In this document: in pieces, positions 7,373-15,828 of the stretch
Layout: each line of letters opens with the position of its first letter
Position numbering within the stretch: position 1 is the first letter of the stretch
Assembly: GCA_020447005.1 (NCBI GenBank)
Contig: JAGRDO010000069.1
Location: 321 to 42,679 of the forward strand
Length of the DNA: 42,359 nucleotides
Reading direction: 5' to 3'
DNA from: Paracoccaceae bacterium
GTDB taxonomy: Bacteria; Pseudomonadota; Alphaproteobacteria; Rhodobacterales; Rhodobacteraceae
Position numbers and translations under genes: made by a program
Notes under the pieces: generated by a model
What the model was told of the DNA's origin: nothing
The model's input: the letters and a program-made list of their open reading frames with translations, nothing else
Database searches by the model: none

Positions 7373-9031
7373 TTGCCCGAAACCTCACCGCTGCTTTTCG
7401 TTCTGCACATCGCGGGTGCGGCGGCGCTCTTGATCTGGGCGGTGCGGCTGGTGCGAACCGGGGTCGAGCGCGGCTGGTCGGTGCCGCTGAGGCGCCTTCT
7501 GCGCCATGCGGGCGAGAACCGCTGGCTGGCGGCGATGGCGGGCACGGGGGCTGCGGTGGTGCTGCAAAGCTCGACCGCCGTGGCGATCCTGACGGCGAAT
7601 TTCGTGGCGGCGGGAACGCTTGCGGGCAAGTCGGGGCTGGCCATCCTGCTGGGCGGCGACCTTGGTTCGGCGATCGTGGCGCAGATCCTTCTGACGCGCG
7701 CCGACTGGCTGGTGCCGGTGCTGCTGGTCGTGGGTGTGGGGCTGTTCCTCAAATCCAAGTCGCGCGGCTACCGGATGGCGGGGCGGGTCCTGATCGGGCT
7801 GGCGCTGATCTTCGTGTCGCTGTCGATGATCCGCGATGCGACCGAACCCCTGCGCGACAGCGCGGGGCTTGCCGCATCCATGCAGTATCTTGGCGGCGAT
7901 CCGGTCACGGCTTTCGTGATTGGCGGGCTTTTTGCCTGGGCGGTGCAATCGTCGGTCGCGGCGGTGCTGTTCTTCGTGACGATGGCCGCGACGGGCATTC
8001 TGCCGGTCATGGCGGGGGCGGCGATGGTGCTGGGCGCCAATCTGGGCGGATCGGCCATCGCCTTTCTCTTGACGCTGGGGTCTCCCGTCCCGGCGCGCCG
8101 CATCGTGCTGGCCAATATCCTTCTGCGGGGCGGCGGGGCCGCGCTTGCGCTTTTGGCGCTTCACATGTTCCGCCTGCCGCTTGACGCGTTGGGCGCAACG
8201 CCCGCGCGGCAGATCATCAACCTGCATCTGGCCTTCAACCTGACGGTGCTGATCCTGTCGCTTCCGCTGGCCGGGCCGGTGCTTTCGCTGATGGAAAACT
8301 GGGTGCGTCCGCCCAATGACAGCGTGAACCTTGCCCGGGTGTCCGCGCTGGACCCCGCGGCGCTGACCAACCCCGAGCGGGCGCTGGCCTGCGCATCGCG
8401 TGAGGTTCTGCAGATGGGCGAAGCCGTCGAGGCGATGTTGCGGACCATTCCCGACCTTTACGGGGCGTGGAACGATCAGACCGCCGCCGCCATCGCCGCG
8501 CGCGAGCGCGAGGTCGACCGGATGCATATCGAGACCAAGCTTTATCTGGCGCGGCTGCAACGCAATGCCGGCAATGAGGACGTGACGCGGCGGGGGCTCG
8601 AGCTGGCCGACATGGCCGTCAATCTTGAAAGCGCGGGAAATGCCATCGCCGACACGATGCTGAGCCTTGCCCGGCGCCTCGATGAGGGCGGGACGGCCTT
8701 TTCATCGACCGGCATGGCCGAGATCCGCGACTTTCACGACCGGGTTCTGGCCAATGCACAGGCCGGGCTGAACGTGCTGATGACCCATAACCCCGATGCC
8801 GCGCGGTCGCTTGTCGAGGAAAAGGACCATGTCCGCGATATCGAGCAGCGCCTGCAGCGGTCCCATCTGGACCGGTTGCAGCAGGGTTTGAGCGAAAGTA
8901 TCGAAACCTCGAACATTCATCAGGAAACGCTGCGGGCGCTGAAACAGGTCAATTCCGCCTTCACGATGATCGCCTATCCGATCCTGTCGGAAACCGGCGA
9001 TCTGTTGTCGAGCCGGCTGATTCGCCAGTGA
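7373..9031 (+). CDS. Na/Pi cotransporter family protein with PhoU-like C-terminal domain
   Basis: A 552-residue membrane protein for sodium-coupled phosphate uptake or efflux. It has the two inverted repeats of the NptA/PNaS family, each with its QSS motif: AVVLQSSTAVAILTANF (around 65-67) and AWAVQSSVAAVLFFVTM (192-194). About eight hydrophobic segments lie in residues 1-300. Residues from about 340 to the end are soluble, helical and PhoU-like, beginning near EVLQMGEAVEAML. The start is a TTG: AAGGAG at 7361-7366 lies six bases upstream and no ATG is nearby. It stands alone, with a Pho-box-like site upstream. Confidence 0.9.
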   Translation: MPETSPLLFVLHIAGAAALLIWAVRLVRTGVERGWSVPLRRLLRHAGENRWLAAMAGTGAAVVLQSSTAVAILTANFVAAGTLAGKSGLAILLGGDLGSAIVAQILLTRADWLVPVLLVVGVGLFLKSKSRGYRMAGRVLIGLALIFVSLSMIRDATEPLRDSAGLAASMQYLGGDPVTAFVIGGLFAWAVQSSVAAVLFFVTMAATGILPVMAGAAMVLGANLGGSAIAFLLTLGSPVPARRIVLANILLRGGGAALALLALHMFRLPLDALGATPARQIINLHLAFNLTVLILSLPLAGPVLSLMENWVRPPNDSVNLARVSALDPAALTNPERALACASREVLQMGEAVEAMLRTIPDLYGAWNDQTAAAIAAREREVDRMHIETKLYLARLQRNAGNEDVTRRGLELADMAVNLESAGNAIADTMLSLARRLDEGGTAFSSTGMAEIRDFHDRVLANAQAGLNVLMTHNPDAARSLVEEKDHVRDIEQRLQRSHLDRLQQGLSESIETSNIHQETLRALKQVNSAFTMIAYPILSETGDLLSSRLIRQ

Positions 9032-9291
9032 AGGGAACCATCCGGCAGGTGGCTGGCCCCGGCGCGTGAGAATTCAAGCGAAAGCGGGGCGAAAACCGCG
9101 CCCGAGCGGGCGGGCCAGGGTCAATTTCTGCCCGCGGGCTGATTTGTATCCGCACTGGAATTAAACCGCGATGATTTCCGGCGAAAACTGGCCAGCGCCG
9201 AAATTTCCCTGTATTCCGGCACACATAGCAAGTTTTACCAGTTACGCGGCCCTGTTGGCTGAATTGTTTTAAAGATAGTACGAGACGATAA
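9032..9291. other. Intergenic stretch after the Na/Pi transporter
   Basis: This is the left part of a 405-bp gap between the Na/Pi cotransporter and ccmG (9032-9436). I see GC-rich short hairpins (GCCCG-AG-CGGGC near 9098 and GCCCGCGGGC near 9130) and a more AT-rich part from 9150 onward, but no gene, tRNA or clear promoter. The right part holds the small ORF at 9292 and a terminator at 9420. Confidence 0.5.
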
Positions 9292-9414
9292 ATGCGCAGT
9301 ATTTCCCTTTTCGGTCTCAGGGACCGAGCCAATGCCCTTCCCGTGCCCGCCCTGGCACTGATTTCGGAAACTGCGCTGTTCCTTCTTCTGATTGCCAGCA
9401 CCTCCGGACGGTGA
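9292..9414 (+). CDS. Candidate 40-residue small protein
   Basis: A short ORF in the gap between the Na/Pi cotransporter and ccmG. It encodes about 40 residues with a charged N-terminus (MRSISLFGLRDRANALP) and a hydrophobic segment (ETALFLLLIAS) that could sit in a membrane. No good Shine-Dalgarno sequence is present, so it would have to be leaderless or weakly translated. Its stop is only five bases before a strong hairpin with a TTTT tract on this strand, which argues for real plus-strand transcription. It may instead be a small RNA, or the tail of the Na/Pi transcript. I do not recognise the sequence. Confidence 0.25.
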   Translation: MRSISLFGLRDRANALPVPALALISETALFLLLIASTSGR

Positions 9415-9419
9415 GGGCC

Positions 9420-9456
9420 GCCGCCGCGGAGAGCAGCTACTCCGCGGCGGCCTTTT
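9420..9456 (+). terminator. Intrinsic terminator, plus strand, overlapping the ccmG 3' end
   Basis: A perfect 12-bp stem (9420-9431 with 9440-9451) encloses an 8-base loop. On the plus strand it is followed after one base by TTTT; on the minus strand no T tract follows. It therefore best serves plus-strand transcription coming from the Na/Pi gene or the small ORF at 9292, even though its right arm and T tract are inside the last codons of ccmG. Confidence 0.55.
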
Positions 9457-9976
9457 CCAGCGCCGGACGGATATCGGCCTGAAGGCTGCGTTCGGTGATG
9501 GGCCCTGCAAAGCGCAGGATGACCTTGCCCTTGCCATCGATCACGAAGGTTTCCGGCACGCCGTAAATCCCCCAGTCGATGCCCATCCGGCCGCTTTCAT
9601 CGGCGCCGGCCGCGGCGAAGGGATTGCCGAGATCCTCCAGAAAGCGCAGGGCGGCTGCGGGCTTGTCCTTGTAATTCACGCCGTAGATCGTGACGCCTTC
9701 ACCGGCCAGCTTTTCCAGATTGGGATGCTCCGCCCGGCAGGGCGCGCACCAGCTGGCCCAGAAGTTCACGATCTTGACCCCGCCGTCCGTCAGATCGCCG
9801 TCATCAAAGATCGGCAGGTCGGCCAGCGGGATCACCGCGACGGCGGGGGCCGCGCGGCCTTCGAAGGTCGATGGCAGGGCATCGGGATCGTCGCGCCCCA
9901 TGCCCCAGATGAAAAGGGCGGCGAGCCCGGCAAAGAGGGCCGGCGGGGCGATGATCAGGGGGGAAATCCTAGCCAT
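9437..9976 (-). CDS. ccmG: Thiol:disulfide interchange protein of cytochrome c maturation (DsbE)
   Basis: A 179-residue membrane-anchored periplasmic thioredoxin that keeps apocytochrome c haem-binding cysteines reduced. It has an N-terminal transmembrane anchor (about 6-26), then a thioredoxin fold with the active site WCAPC (Cys77, Cys80) in NFWASWCAPCRAEHPNLEK. A cis-Pro element, YGVPETFVID, follows. It is the last gene of the ccmABCDG series and overlaps the ccmD end by 8 bp. The TAG stop lies in the loop of the terminator at 9420-9456. Confidence 0.95.
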   Translation of the reverse strand: MARISPLIIAPPALFAGLAALFIWGMGRDDPDALPSTFEGRAAPAVAVIPLADLPIFDDGDLTDGGVKIVNFWASWCAPCRAEHPNLEKLAGEGVTIYGVNYKDKPAAALRFLEDLGNPFAAAGADESGRMGIDWGIYGVPETFVIDGKGKVILRFAGPITERSLQADIRPALEKAAAE

Positions 9977-10124
9977 TCCGCTGCGACCGCCTTTCCTGCG
10001 CCTGAAGGCGTGCCGCCATGCGCCGCCCCCGCGCGACCGAGACCCAGATCAGGATGACGAGCAATGCGATCGTCACCCCATAGGCGCCGATCACCGTCGC
10101 CGTGTATTTGCCGAGATCCACCAT
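9969..10124 (-). CDS. ccmD: Haem exporter protein CcmD
   Basis: A 51-residue single-pass membrane protein that in known Ccm systems helps release holo-CcmE from the CcmABCD complex. It has the conserved start MVDLGKYTATVIGAYGVT, a hydrophobic helix (TIALLVILIWVSVA), and a basic, Arg-rich cytoplasmic tail. Its ATG shares one base with the ccmC stop (TGATG), and its end overlaps the start of ccmG by 8 bp. Confidence 0.9.
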   Translation of the reverse strand: MVDLGKYTATVIGAYGVTIALLVILIWVSVARGRRMAARLQAQERRSQRNG

Positions 10125-10852
10125 CAGGCCGCCCTTTCGCGCGCCTGAAGCGCGCGCAGGCGCCGCGCCCTGATCTCGGTCCGCGTGCGCAAGAGGACAA
10201 GGCAGACGAACAAGAGCGCGAAGCCGATGATCGAGACCCAGAGCGGCCATGCATAGATGTCGGAGACATGTTCCTCGGCATCCATGGAAAGCGAGGCGCC
10301 CTGATGCAGGCCCCGGTTCCAGAACAGAACCGCATAGCGGCTGAGGACGGCAAAGACCGAGCCGACGATACAGAGGACCGAGGTCAGATCGGCCGCGGTG
10401 TCGGGGTCCTCGACCGCTTCCCAAAGGGCCATGTAGCCAAGGTAGAAGAGAAAGAGGATCAGGAACGAGGTCAGGCGCGGTTCCCATGCCCACCATGTGC
10501 CCCACATCGGCTGGCCCCAGACCGCCCCGGTGAAAAGGCCGATCAGCGTCATGGTCATGCCCACCGGGGCGCCCGCCTTGGCGGCAAGGGCGGACACGTG
10601 GTGGCGCCGGATGAGCCAGACGAGCGAGGCGACGAGCATCATGAACCATGCCCCCGTCGCCATCGTCGCGGCCGGAACATGGATGTAGATGATCTTGACC
10701 GTCGCCCCCATGCGAAAGTCATCCGGCGTGAAGAAGAAGCCCCAGACAAGCCCGGTCACCAGGGTGACGAGCGCAAGCGCGGACAGCCAGGGCAGGACAG
10801 CCGCGCTGACCTGCATGAAGCGTTTCGGATTGGCATATTCCCAGATCGACAT
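10124..10852 (-). CDS. ccmC: Haem ABC exporter permease CcmC
   Basis: A 242-residue six-helix membrane protein that presents haem to CcmE. The conserved periplasmic WWD-type tryptophan motif is visible as GQPMWGTWWAWEPRLTS around residues 113-129. It is flanked by histidines in IYIHVPAA (His58) and NRGLHQGASLSM, which match the haem-ligand histidines of the HHP/CcmC family. Length is normal. It sits between ccmB (56 bp upstream) and ccmD (1-bp overlap). Confidence 0.95.
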   Translation of the reverse strand: MSIWEYANPKRFMQVSAAVLPWLSALALVTLVTGLVWGFFFTPDDFRMGATVKIIYIHVPAATMATGAWFMMLVASLVWLIRRHHVSALAAKAGAPVGMTMTLIGLFTGAVWGQPMWGTWWAWEPRLTSFLILFLFYLGYMALWEAVEDPDTAADLTSVLCIVGSVFAVLSRYAVLFWNRGLHQGASLSMDAEEHVSDIYAWPLWVSIIGFALLFVCLVLLRTRTEIRARRLRALQARERAA

Positions 10853-10908
10853 GGTGTCCTTGCTATCCCTTCAGCCAGCCCCGCTCAACACCCTTTGCAG
10901 CCGGTGCG

Positions 10909-11565
10909 CTAGCGCAAATTGACGCGGATCGCCGCCGCCGCCGCGAAGGGCAGCAGCGCGGCCGTGCCAAGGGTTATGCCGGCGAGCATCAGCAGCGGGG
11001 TCAGAACGGGCAGGCCCTCGGCGCCGCGGCGCGCCAGTTCGGCCCCGTAGATCAGCGTGGGGACATAGAGGGGAAGGACCAGAAGCGACAAGAGAAGCCC
11101 GCCGCGCTTGAGACCGACGGTCAGGGCCGCGCCGAAGGCGCCGATCAGCGACAGGGCGGGCGTTCCGATGGCCAGCGAGAGCATGAGCCAGCCATAGCCG
11201 GAAGGTGCGAGATTGAGCAAAAGCCCGAGCGCGGGCGCCACGAAGGTCAAGGGCAGGCCGGTGGTCAGCCAATGGGCCGCCGCCTTGATCGCGACGACGC
11301 CTTCCATCGGCGCCGGAGAGGTGGCCAGCAGGTCGAGCGATCCGTCCTCGCGGTCGAGCGCGAAGATGCGGTCGAGCGACAGAAGGCAGGACAGAAGCGC
11401 GCCAAGCCAGAGAATGCCGGGGGCGATCCGGGCGAGCGTGCCGCCCTCGGGCCCGACCCCGAAGGGCACGAGCGTGGTGACGATGAGAAAGAAGGCAAGC
11501 GAAAGACCGAAGCCGCCACCGGCGCGGATGGCAAGGCGCAGGTCGCGCAGGAGAAGCGCGCGCAT
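10909..11565 (-). CDS. ccmB: Haem exporter protein CcmB
   Basis: A 218-residue permease subunit of the CcmAB complex with six predicted helices. It begins MRALLLRDLRLAIRAGGGFG and carries the CcmB stretches LDRIFALDREDGSLDLLATSP and LGLLLNLAPSGYGW. The reading frame is open further upstream to 11787, but ATG 11565 gives the family length and start. A 79-bp gap separates it from ccmA, longer than elsewhere in this operon, with no promoter that I can recognise. Confidence 0.92.
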   Translation of the reverse strand: MRALLLRDLRLAIRAGGGFGLSLAFFLIVTTLVPFGVGPEGGTLARIAPGILWLGALLSCLLSLDRIFALDREDGSLDLLATSPAPMEGVVAIKAAAHWLTTGLPLTFVAPALGLLLNLAPSGYGWLMLSLAIGTPALSLIGAFGAALTVGLKRGGLLLSLLVLPLYVPTLIYGAELARRGAEGLPVLTPLLMLAGITLGTAALLPFAAAAAIRVNLR

Positions 11566-11644
11566 CAGCCGGCCTCCGCCCTGCCGGGCGTGCCGGGGCG
11601 CTGCCCGGGTCCCCGGACTGGTCCGGCGGGAAAGACGCGGCAGG

Positions 11645-12283
11645 TCATGCGATGCCCTCAAGGAACGGGTCGCCCGCGCCCGAAACGGTGCCTGCCGCCC
11701 CGGGATCGGGGCGATAGACGGCAAGGTCGAGGTCGCGCGCATGGGCGAGGCCCAGACCGATATGGGTGGCGATGACGGCCGCGCCACCCTGTGCGAGATG
11801 CGCCTCGATCGCGGCGGCGAAGAGGGCGACGGAGGCGCTGTCGAGCGAGACGGTGGGTTCGTCGAGCAGCCAGAGCCTGCGCCCCGTCACAAGAAGCCGG
11901 GCAAGGCCGAGGCGGCGTTTCTGACCGGCCGAGAGGCTTTGCGCCTCGCGCCCCGCGAGGTTGACGAGATCGAAGGCCTCAAGCGCGGGGGCGATGTCGC
12001 GCTGCCCGTGGATTTCGGCCCAGAAGCGAAGGTTTTCGGCCACGTTCAGCGTCGGCTTCACGCCATCGGCATGGCTGGAATAGGCCGCCCCTTCGGCGGG
12101 GCCGTCGATCCGCCCGGCAAGGGCGGGCTGAAGGCCGGCAAGCGTGCGCAGAAGCGTTGTCTTGCCAACCCCGTTCGGGCCGCGCAGGATCAGCGCCTCG
12201 CCCGGGCCGAGCGTGAAGCTCAGCCCGCCAAGAAGGGCGACGCCGCCACGCAGGACGGCAAGATCTGTGACCGAAAGGATCAT
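11645..12283 (-). CDS. ccmA: Haem exporter ATP-binding protein CcmA
   Basis: A 212-residue ATPase that drives release of haem-loaded CcmE. Walker [10 protein letters not shown] is at 35-43, signature LSAGQKRR at 117-124, and Walker B LWLLDEP at 137-143 with TVSLD after it. The ATG at 12283 ([14 protein letters not shown]) is chosen as family start although the frame is open to 12436. It is the first ccm gene and follows the Mth938-like gene after 40 bp, so it belongs to the long secDF-ccm unit. Confidence 0.93.
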   Translation of the reverse strand: MILSVTDLAVLRGGVALLGGLSFTLGPGEALILRGPNGVGKTTLLRTLAGLQPALAGRIDGPAEGAAYSSHADGVKPTLNVAENLRFWAEIHGQRDIAPALEAFDLVNLAGREAQSLSAGQKRRLGLARLLVTGRRLWLLDEPTVSLDSASVALFAAAIEAHLAQGGAAVIATHIGLGLAHARDLDLAVYRPDPGAAGTVSGAGDPFLEGIA

Positions 12284-12323
12284 GTGACAGGGCCTAGCCG
12301 ATCCCGGGCGCGAGGCAAAGGGC

Positions 12324-12683
12324 CTAATCGACCGGCAGAAGGGCGGCCGCGATCCGGCGGCCTTCGGAAAGCAGGACATTGTAGCTGCGCGCGGCGGTGG
12401 CGCTGTCCATCGTCTCGACCCCGATGCCGGCGGCATTCAGGCTTTCGCGAAGATCGGCGGGCGGGTGCGCGATGGTGCGCCCGGTGCCCAGAAGCAGCAC
12501 GTCGATCTGACCTGCCAGCGCCAGAAGCGGCGCCCCGTCCCCTGCCCCGCCCCATTGGCGCGCGGATCGGGCGGTGACCAGCACCGGCCCGTGAATCACC
12601 TGACCGGCCACGCGGAAGAACCCCGGCCCATAGCCGTCGATGGGGGTCAGCCCGTCAAAGGCGATCTCGGTCAGCGCGATCAT
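12324..12683 (-). CDS. Mth938-like domain (DUF498) protein
   Basis: A 119-residue protein of the Mth938/DUF498 fold, related to eukaryotic NDUFAF3, a complex I assembly factor. The family core is visible: [20 protein letters not shown], then IDVLLLGTG, and the C-terminal [28 protein letters not shown]. It starts at ATG 12683 within the secF stop codon (ATGA overlap). The position between secF and ccmA suggests a role in membrane-complex biogenesis. Its molecular function is not established. Confidence 0.85.
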   Translation of the reverse strand: MIALTEIAFDGLTPIDGYGPGFFRVAGQVIHGPVLVTARSARQWGGAGDGAPLLALAGQIDVLLLGTGRTIAHPPADLRESLNAAGIGVETMDSATAARSYNVLLSEGRRIAAALLPVD

Positions 12684-13654
12684 TTGCCCGAGGCGAATTG
12701 CGTGCCCGCCGGGCCGTCTTCCGCCTTGCCCCAATCGCGCTTGACGCCGAGGAAGAGGACCACGTTCTTGGCGACGTAGACCGAGGAATAGGTGCCGACG
12801 ATCACCCCCCATGTCATCGCGAAGACAAAGCCCCGGATCACGTCGCCGCCAAAGATCAGCAGCGCTATCAGCGCGACAAGCGTGGTGCCCGAGGTCATCA
12901 CCGTGCGGCTGAGGGTTTCGTTGACCGAAAGGTTCATCAGGTCGCGAAGCGGCGTCGTCTTGTACTTGATCAGGTTTTCACGCAGCCGGTCGAAGACCAC
13001 GACCGTGTCGTTGATCGAATAGCCGAGGATCGTCAGAAGCGCGGCGATGATCGTCAGGTCGAACTTGAGCTGGAAGACCGAGAAGATGCCGATGGTCAGC
13101 GCGATGTCATGGATAAGCGCCACGACCGCGCCCACGGCAAACTGCCATTCGAAGCGCAGCCAGATGTAAAAGCAGATCCCCGCCGTCCCGGCCAGAACCG
13201 AAAGGATCGCCGTCTTGATCAATTCCCCCGAAACCTTGGGGCCGACGGATTCGACCGATGGAAAGCTGACCGAGGGATCGACGGTCTTCAGCGCATCCTC
13301 GACGGTCTGGATGATCTCGGGCGTGATCGCCTCGTCGCCTTCCTGCGCCTGGATGCGCACCATGGCGACATTCTGGTCGGCGCGGAAATTCGGATCGAAG
13401 ACCTCTGTGATCGACACATCGCCAAGCCCGAGGGGGGCGATGGCCGCACGATAGGCCGCGACATCGACGGGTTGGCTCGATTCGGTGCGGATCGTCGTGC
13501 CGCCCTTGAAGTCGATCCCGAAATTCAGCCCCATGACAAGGCTTGCGAGGATCGCCAGAAGCACGAGCGTGACCGAGCCGCCAAAGGTGACCGAGGCCCA
13601 GCGGAAGAAGTCGATATTCGTGGTTTCCGGGACGAGCTTGAGACGGAATGCCAT
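12680..13654 (-). CDS. secF: Protein translocase subunit SecF
   Basis: A 324-residue six-helix partner of SecD that uses the proton gradient to pull secreted proteins across the membrane. It has the N-terminal FRWASVTFGGSVTLVLLAI helix, the NFGIDFKGGTTI loop typical of SecF, and a C-terminal helix bundle with GYSINDTVVVFDRLREN and SRTVMTSGTT. It lies 10 bp downstream of secD and overlaps the following Mth938-like gene by 4 bp. Confidence 0.97.
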   Translation of the reverse strand: MAFRLKLVPETTNIDFFRWASVTFGGSVTLVLLAILASLVMGLNFGIDFKGGTTIRTESSQPVDVAAYRAAIAPLGLGDVSITEVFDPNFRADQNVAMVRIQAQEGDEAITPEIIQTVEDALKTVDPSVSFPSVESVGPKVSGELIKTAILSVLAGTAGICFYIWLRFEWQFAVGAVVALIHDIALTIGIFSVFQLKFDLTIIAALLTILGYSINDTVVVFDRLRENLIKYKTTPLRDLMNLSVNETLSRTVMTSGTTLVALIALLIFGGDVIRGFVFAMTWGVIVGTYSSVYVAKNVVLFLGVKRDWGKAEDGPAGTQFASGK

Positions 13655-13664
13655 GATGTGCCCC

Positions 13665-15329
13665 TTATACCGTGATGGTCTTCGGCCGTCTGGCGTCGAA
13701 CCATGTGACGACCATCACCCGGGTCACGAAGATCGCGGTGAAGACGGATGTGACAAGCCCGACGGTCAGCGTGACCGCAAAGCCCTTGACCGGACCGGAC
13801 CCGAGGAAGAAGAGGATCGCGGCGGTGATGAAGGTGGTGATATTCGCGTCGACGATCGCCGACATCGCCTTTTCATAGCCAAGCTCGATCGCGCGGGCCG
13901 GGCCCTTGGTGCGCTTCAGCTCTTCCCGGATGCGTTCGAAGACCAGCACGTTGGCGTCGACGGCCATGCCGATCGTCAGGACGATCCCGGCGATGCCCGG
14001 CAGTGTCAGCGTGGCCCCGATCGACGACAGGATGCCGAAGATCATCGCCATGTTGAGGATCAGCGCGAAGCTGGCGAAGACGCCGAAAAGCCCGTAGCTC
14101 GCGATCATGAGGGCGACGACAAGGATCATGCCGACGGCGGCGGCAAGGCGGCCGGCATCGATGCTGTCCTGCCCAAGCTCGGGCCCGATGGTGCGTTCCT
14201 CAAGGAAGGTCATGCCGGCAGGCAGGGCGCCCGCGCGCAGAAGAACGGCAAGGTTGGTCGATTCCTCCACATCGAAACTGCCCGTGATGATGCCCGAGCC
14301 GCCGGCGATATGGGTCTGGATGCGGGGGGCCGAGATCACTTCGTGATCCAGCACGATGGCGAAAAGCTGGCCCACGTTGTTGGCCGTGTAATCGCCAAAC
14401 TTGCGCGCCCCCGAGGGGTTGAAGCGGAAGGCCACGGCGGGGCGGCCGTTCTGGTCGAAATCGGGGCGGGCATCGACGAGATCCTCGCCGGTGACGACGG
14501 GAACATCCTCGAGCGTGTAGAAGACGCCCGGTTCGTCGAGCGAGGGGTAGATCACGGTGCCGGGCTTGGCCACGGCATTGCCATCGGTGCCGCGCCCGAC
14601 CACCGGATGGAAGGTCAGTTGCGCGGTCGTGCCGATCAGCGCCTTGAGTTCGGTCGCCGAGCCGATTCCGGGCACCTGGATCAGGATACGGTCCTGACCC
14701 TGACGCTGGATCGTCGGTTCGCGCGTGCCGACCTCATCGACGCGGCGGCGGATGATTTCGAGCGATTGCTGCATGGTGCGGTCGTCGGTGGCCAGGCGTT
14801 CGGCCTCGGAAAGGCGCACGACAAGCTCATCGCCCGACGCCGTCACCTCGATATCCTTCTGGCCGACACCGGTCAGGGTGACGACATTGCTGGCAAGGCT
14901 GTTGGCAACCTCGACCGCGCGGGCCATCGCCTCGGGCTTTTCGATCCGGATGTGAAGTTCGTCCGGATTGGACGGAACCCGGCGGATGCCGCCGATCTCG
15001 CCCCGCGCATCGGCCAGCGCACGGCGCATTTCGGGCCAGAGCCCGTCGATCCGCGCCTTGTAGACATCGGCCAGATGCACTTCGGCCAGAAGATGCGCCC
15101 CGCCGCGCAGATCGAGCCCGAGATTGACAAGCCCGGATGGCAGGAACGAGGGCCAGAGCGCGCGGTCGGCCGCCTGGGCATCGGTTTCAAACCCGGCCTT
15201 TTCGGCGGCGGTGACGGCATCGTTGTGACGCTCGACACGCGAATAGAAGAGGTTCGGCATCGCCGTCAGAAGACCAAGGGCGCAGAGCCCCCAGATGATG
15301 ATCCGCTTCCAGAGTGGAATTTGCAGCAT
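13665..15329 (-). CDS. secD: Protein translocase subunit SecD
   Basis: A 554-residue RND-type subunit with an N-terminal helix, the NLGLDLRGGAHLLAEV motif (D1 loop), a large periplasmic P1 domain, and five C-terminal helices. These include GMAVDANVLVFERIREEL and GYEKAMSAIVDANITTFITAAIL, which carry the proton-relay acidic residues of the family. The order yajC-secD-secF matches the standard bacterial operon. The long plus-strand frame that mirrors this gene is a codon-bias shadow. Confidence 0.97.
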   Translation of the reverse strand: MLQIPLWKRIIIWGLCALGLLTAMPNLFYSRVERHNDAVTAAEKAGFETDAQAADRALWPSFLPSGLVNLGLDLRGGAHLLAEVHLADVYKARIDGLWPEMRRALADARGEIGGIRRVPSNPDELHIRIEKPEAMARAVEVANSLASNVVTLTGVGQKDIEVTASGDELVVRLSEAERLATDDRTMQQSLEIIRRRVDEVGTREPTIQRQGQDRILIQVPGIGSATELKALIGTTAQLTFHPVVGRGTDGNAVAKPGTVIYPSLDEPGVFYTLEDVPVVTGEDLVDARPDFDQNGRPAVAFRFNPSGARKFGDYTANNVGQLFAIVLDHEVISAPRIQTHIAGGSGIITGSFDVEESTNLAVLLRAGALPAGMTFLEERTIGPELGQDSIDAGRLAAAVGMILVVALMIASYGLFGVFASFALILNMAMIFGILSSIGATLTLPGIAGIVLTIGMAVDANVLVFERIREELKRTKGPARAIELGYEKAMSAIVDANITTFITAAILFFLGSGPVKGFAVTLTVGLVTSVFTAIFVTRVMVVTWFDARRPKTITV

Positions 15330-15362
15330 GGGGTGCCCTGATCTCGATGTCTGAAAAACCGC

Positions 15363-15698
15363 TTACTTTGCCGGTGCGGCGGGTTCGGTCTTGTTGATCA
15401 CCTGCACGACGGTCTGGCGAAGGATGCGGACCTTGACGCCTTCGGCGATCTCCACCTCGATCTCGCCGTCTTCCTTGACCTTGGAGACCTTGCCGATGAT
15501 GCCGCCCTGGGTCACGACCTGATCGCCGCGGCGAAGGGCCTCGACCATGGCGCGGTGTTCCTTGGCCTTCTTCTGCTGCGGCCGGATCATGAGGAAATAC
15601 ATGATGCCGAAGATCAGGGCGATGAAGGGAAGCTGGGTCAGGAGCGGGTTCGGTCCGGCAGCGGCGGCTGCCTGGGCATAGGCGGGAGTGATGAGCAT
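15363..15698 (-). CDS. yajC: Preprotein translocase subunit YajC
   Basis: A 111-residue accessory subunit of the SecDF-YajC complex. It has an N-terminal segment MLITPAYAQAAAAAGPNPLL, one transmembrane helix (LPFIALIFGIMYFLMIRPQQKKAKE) and a small soluble domain with the family motif GDQVVTQGGIIGKVSKV. ATG 15698 is the only start giving normal YajC length. It is the first gene of the export/cytochrome superoperon. The 130 bp before it (15699-15828) should hold its promoter, but I could not pick a convincing one. Confidence 0.95.
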   Translation of the reverse strand: MLITPAYAQAAAAAGPNPLLTQLPFIALIFGIMYFLMIRPQQKKAKEHRAMVEALRRGDQVVTQGGIIGKVSKVKEDGEIEVEIAEGVKVRILRQTVVQVINKTEPAAPAK

Positions 15699-15828
15699 GG
15701 TTGCGTCCTTACGAATGGATGGGGGCGCAGGCCGCCCGTTTGTCGCGCGGAACCTATAGTCGGCGCCCGAGCTTTGCAAGACAGGCCCCGGCAGGCCGCG
15801 CCCGGCCCCGAAACCGCCGCCGAAGGGA

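Noticed and set aside
8961-9401. Minus-strand ORF of 146 codons in the gap after the Na/Pi gene
   Set aside because: It overlaps the cotransporter end and has no SD sequence or domain; composition looks random.
13485-15341. Plus-strand open frame of 618 codons across secD
   Set aside because: It lies fully antisense to secD, has no recognisable domain and a composition rich in Arg, Asp, Gly and His. This is a typical shadow frame of high-GC codon bias.
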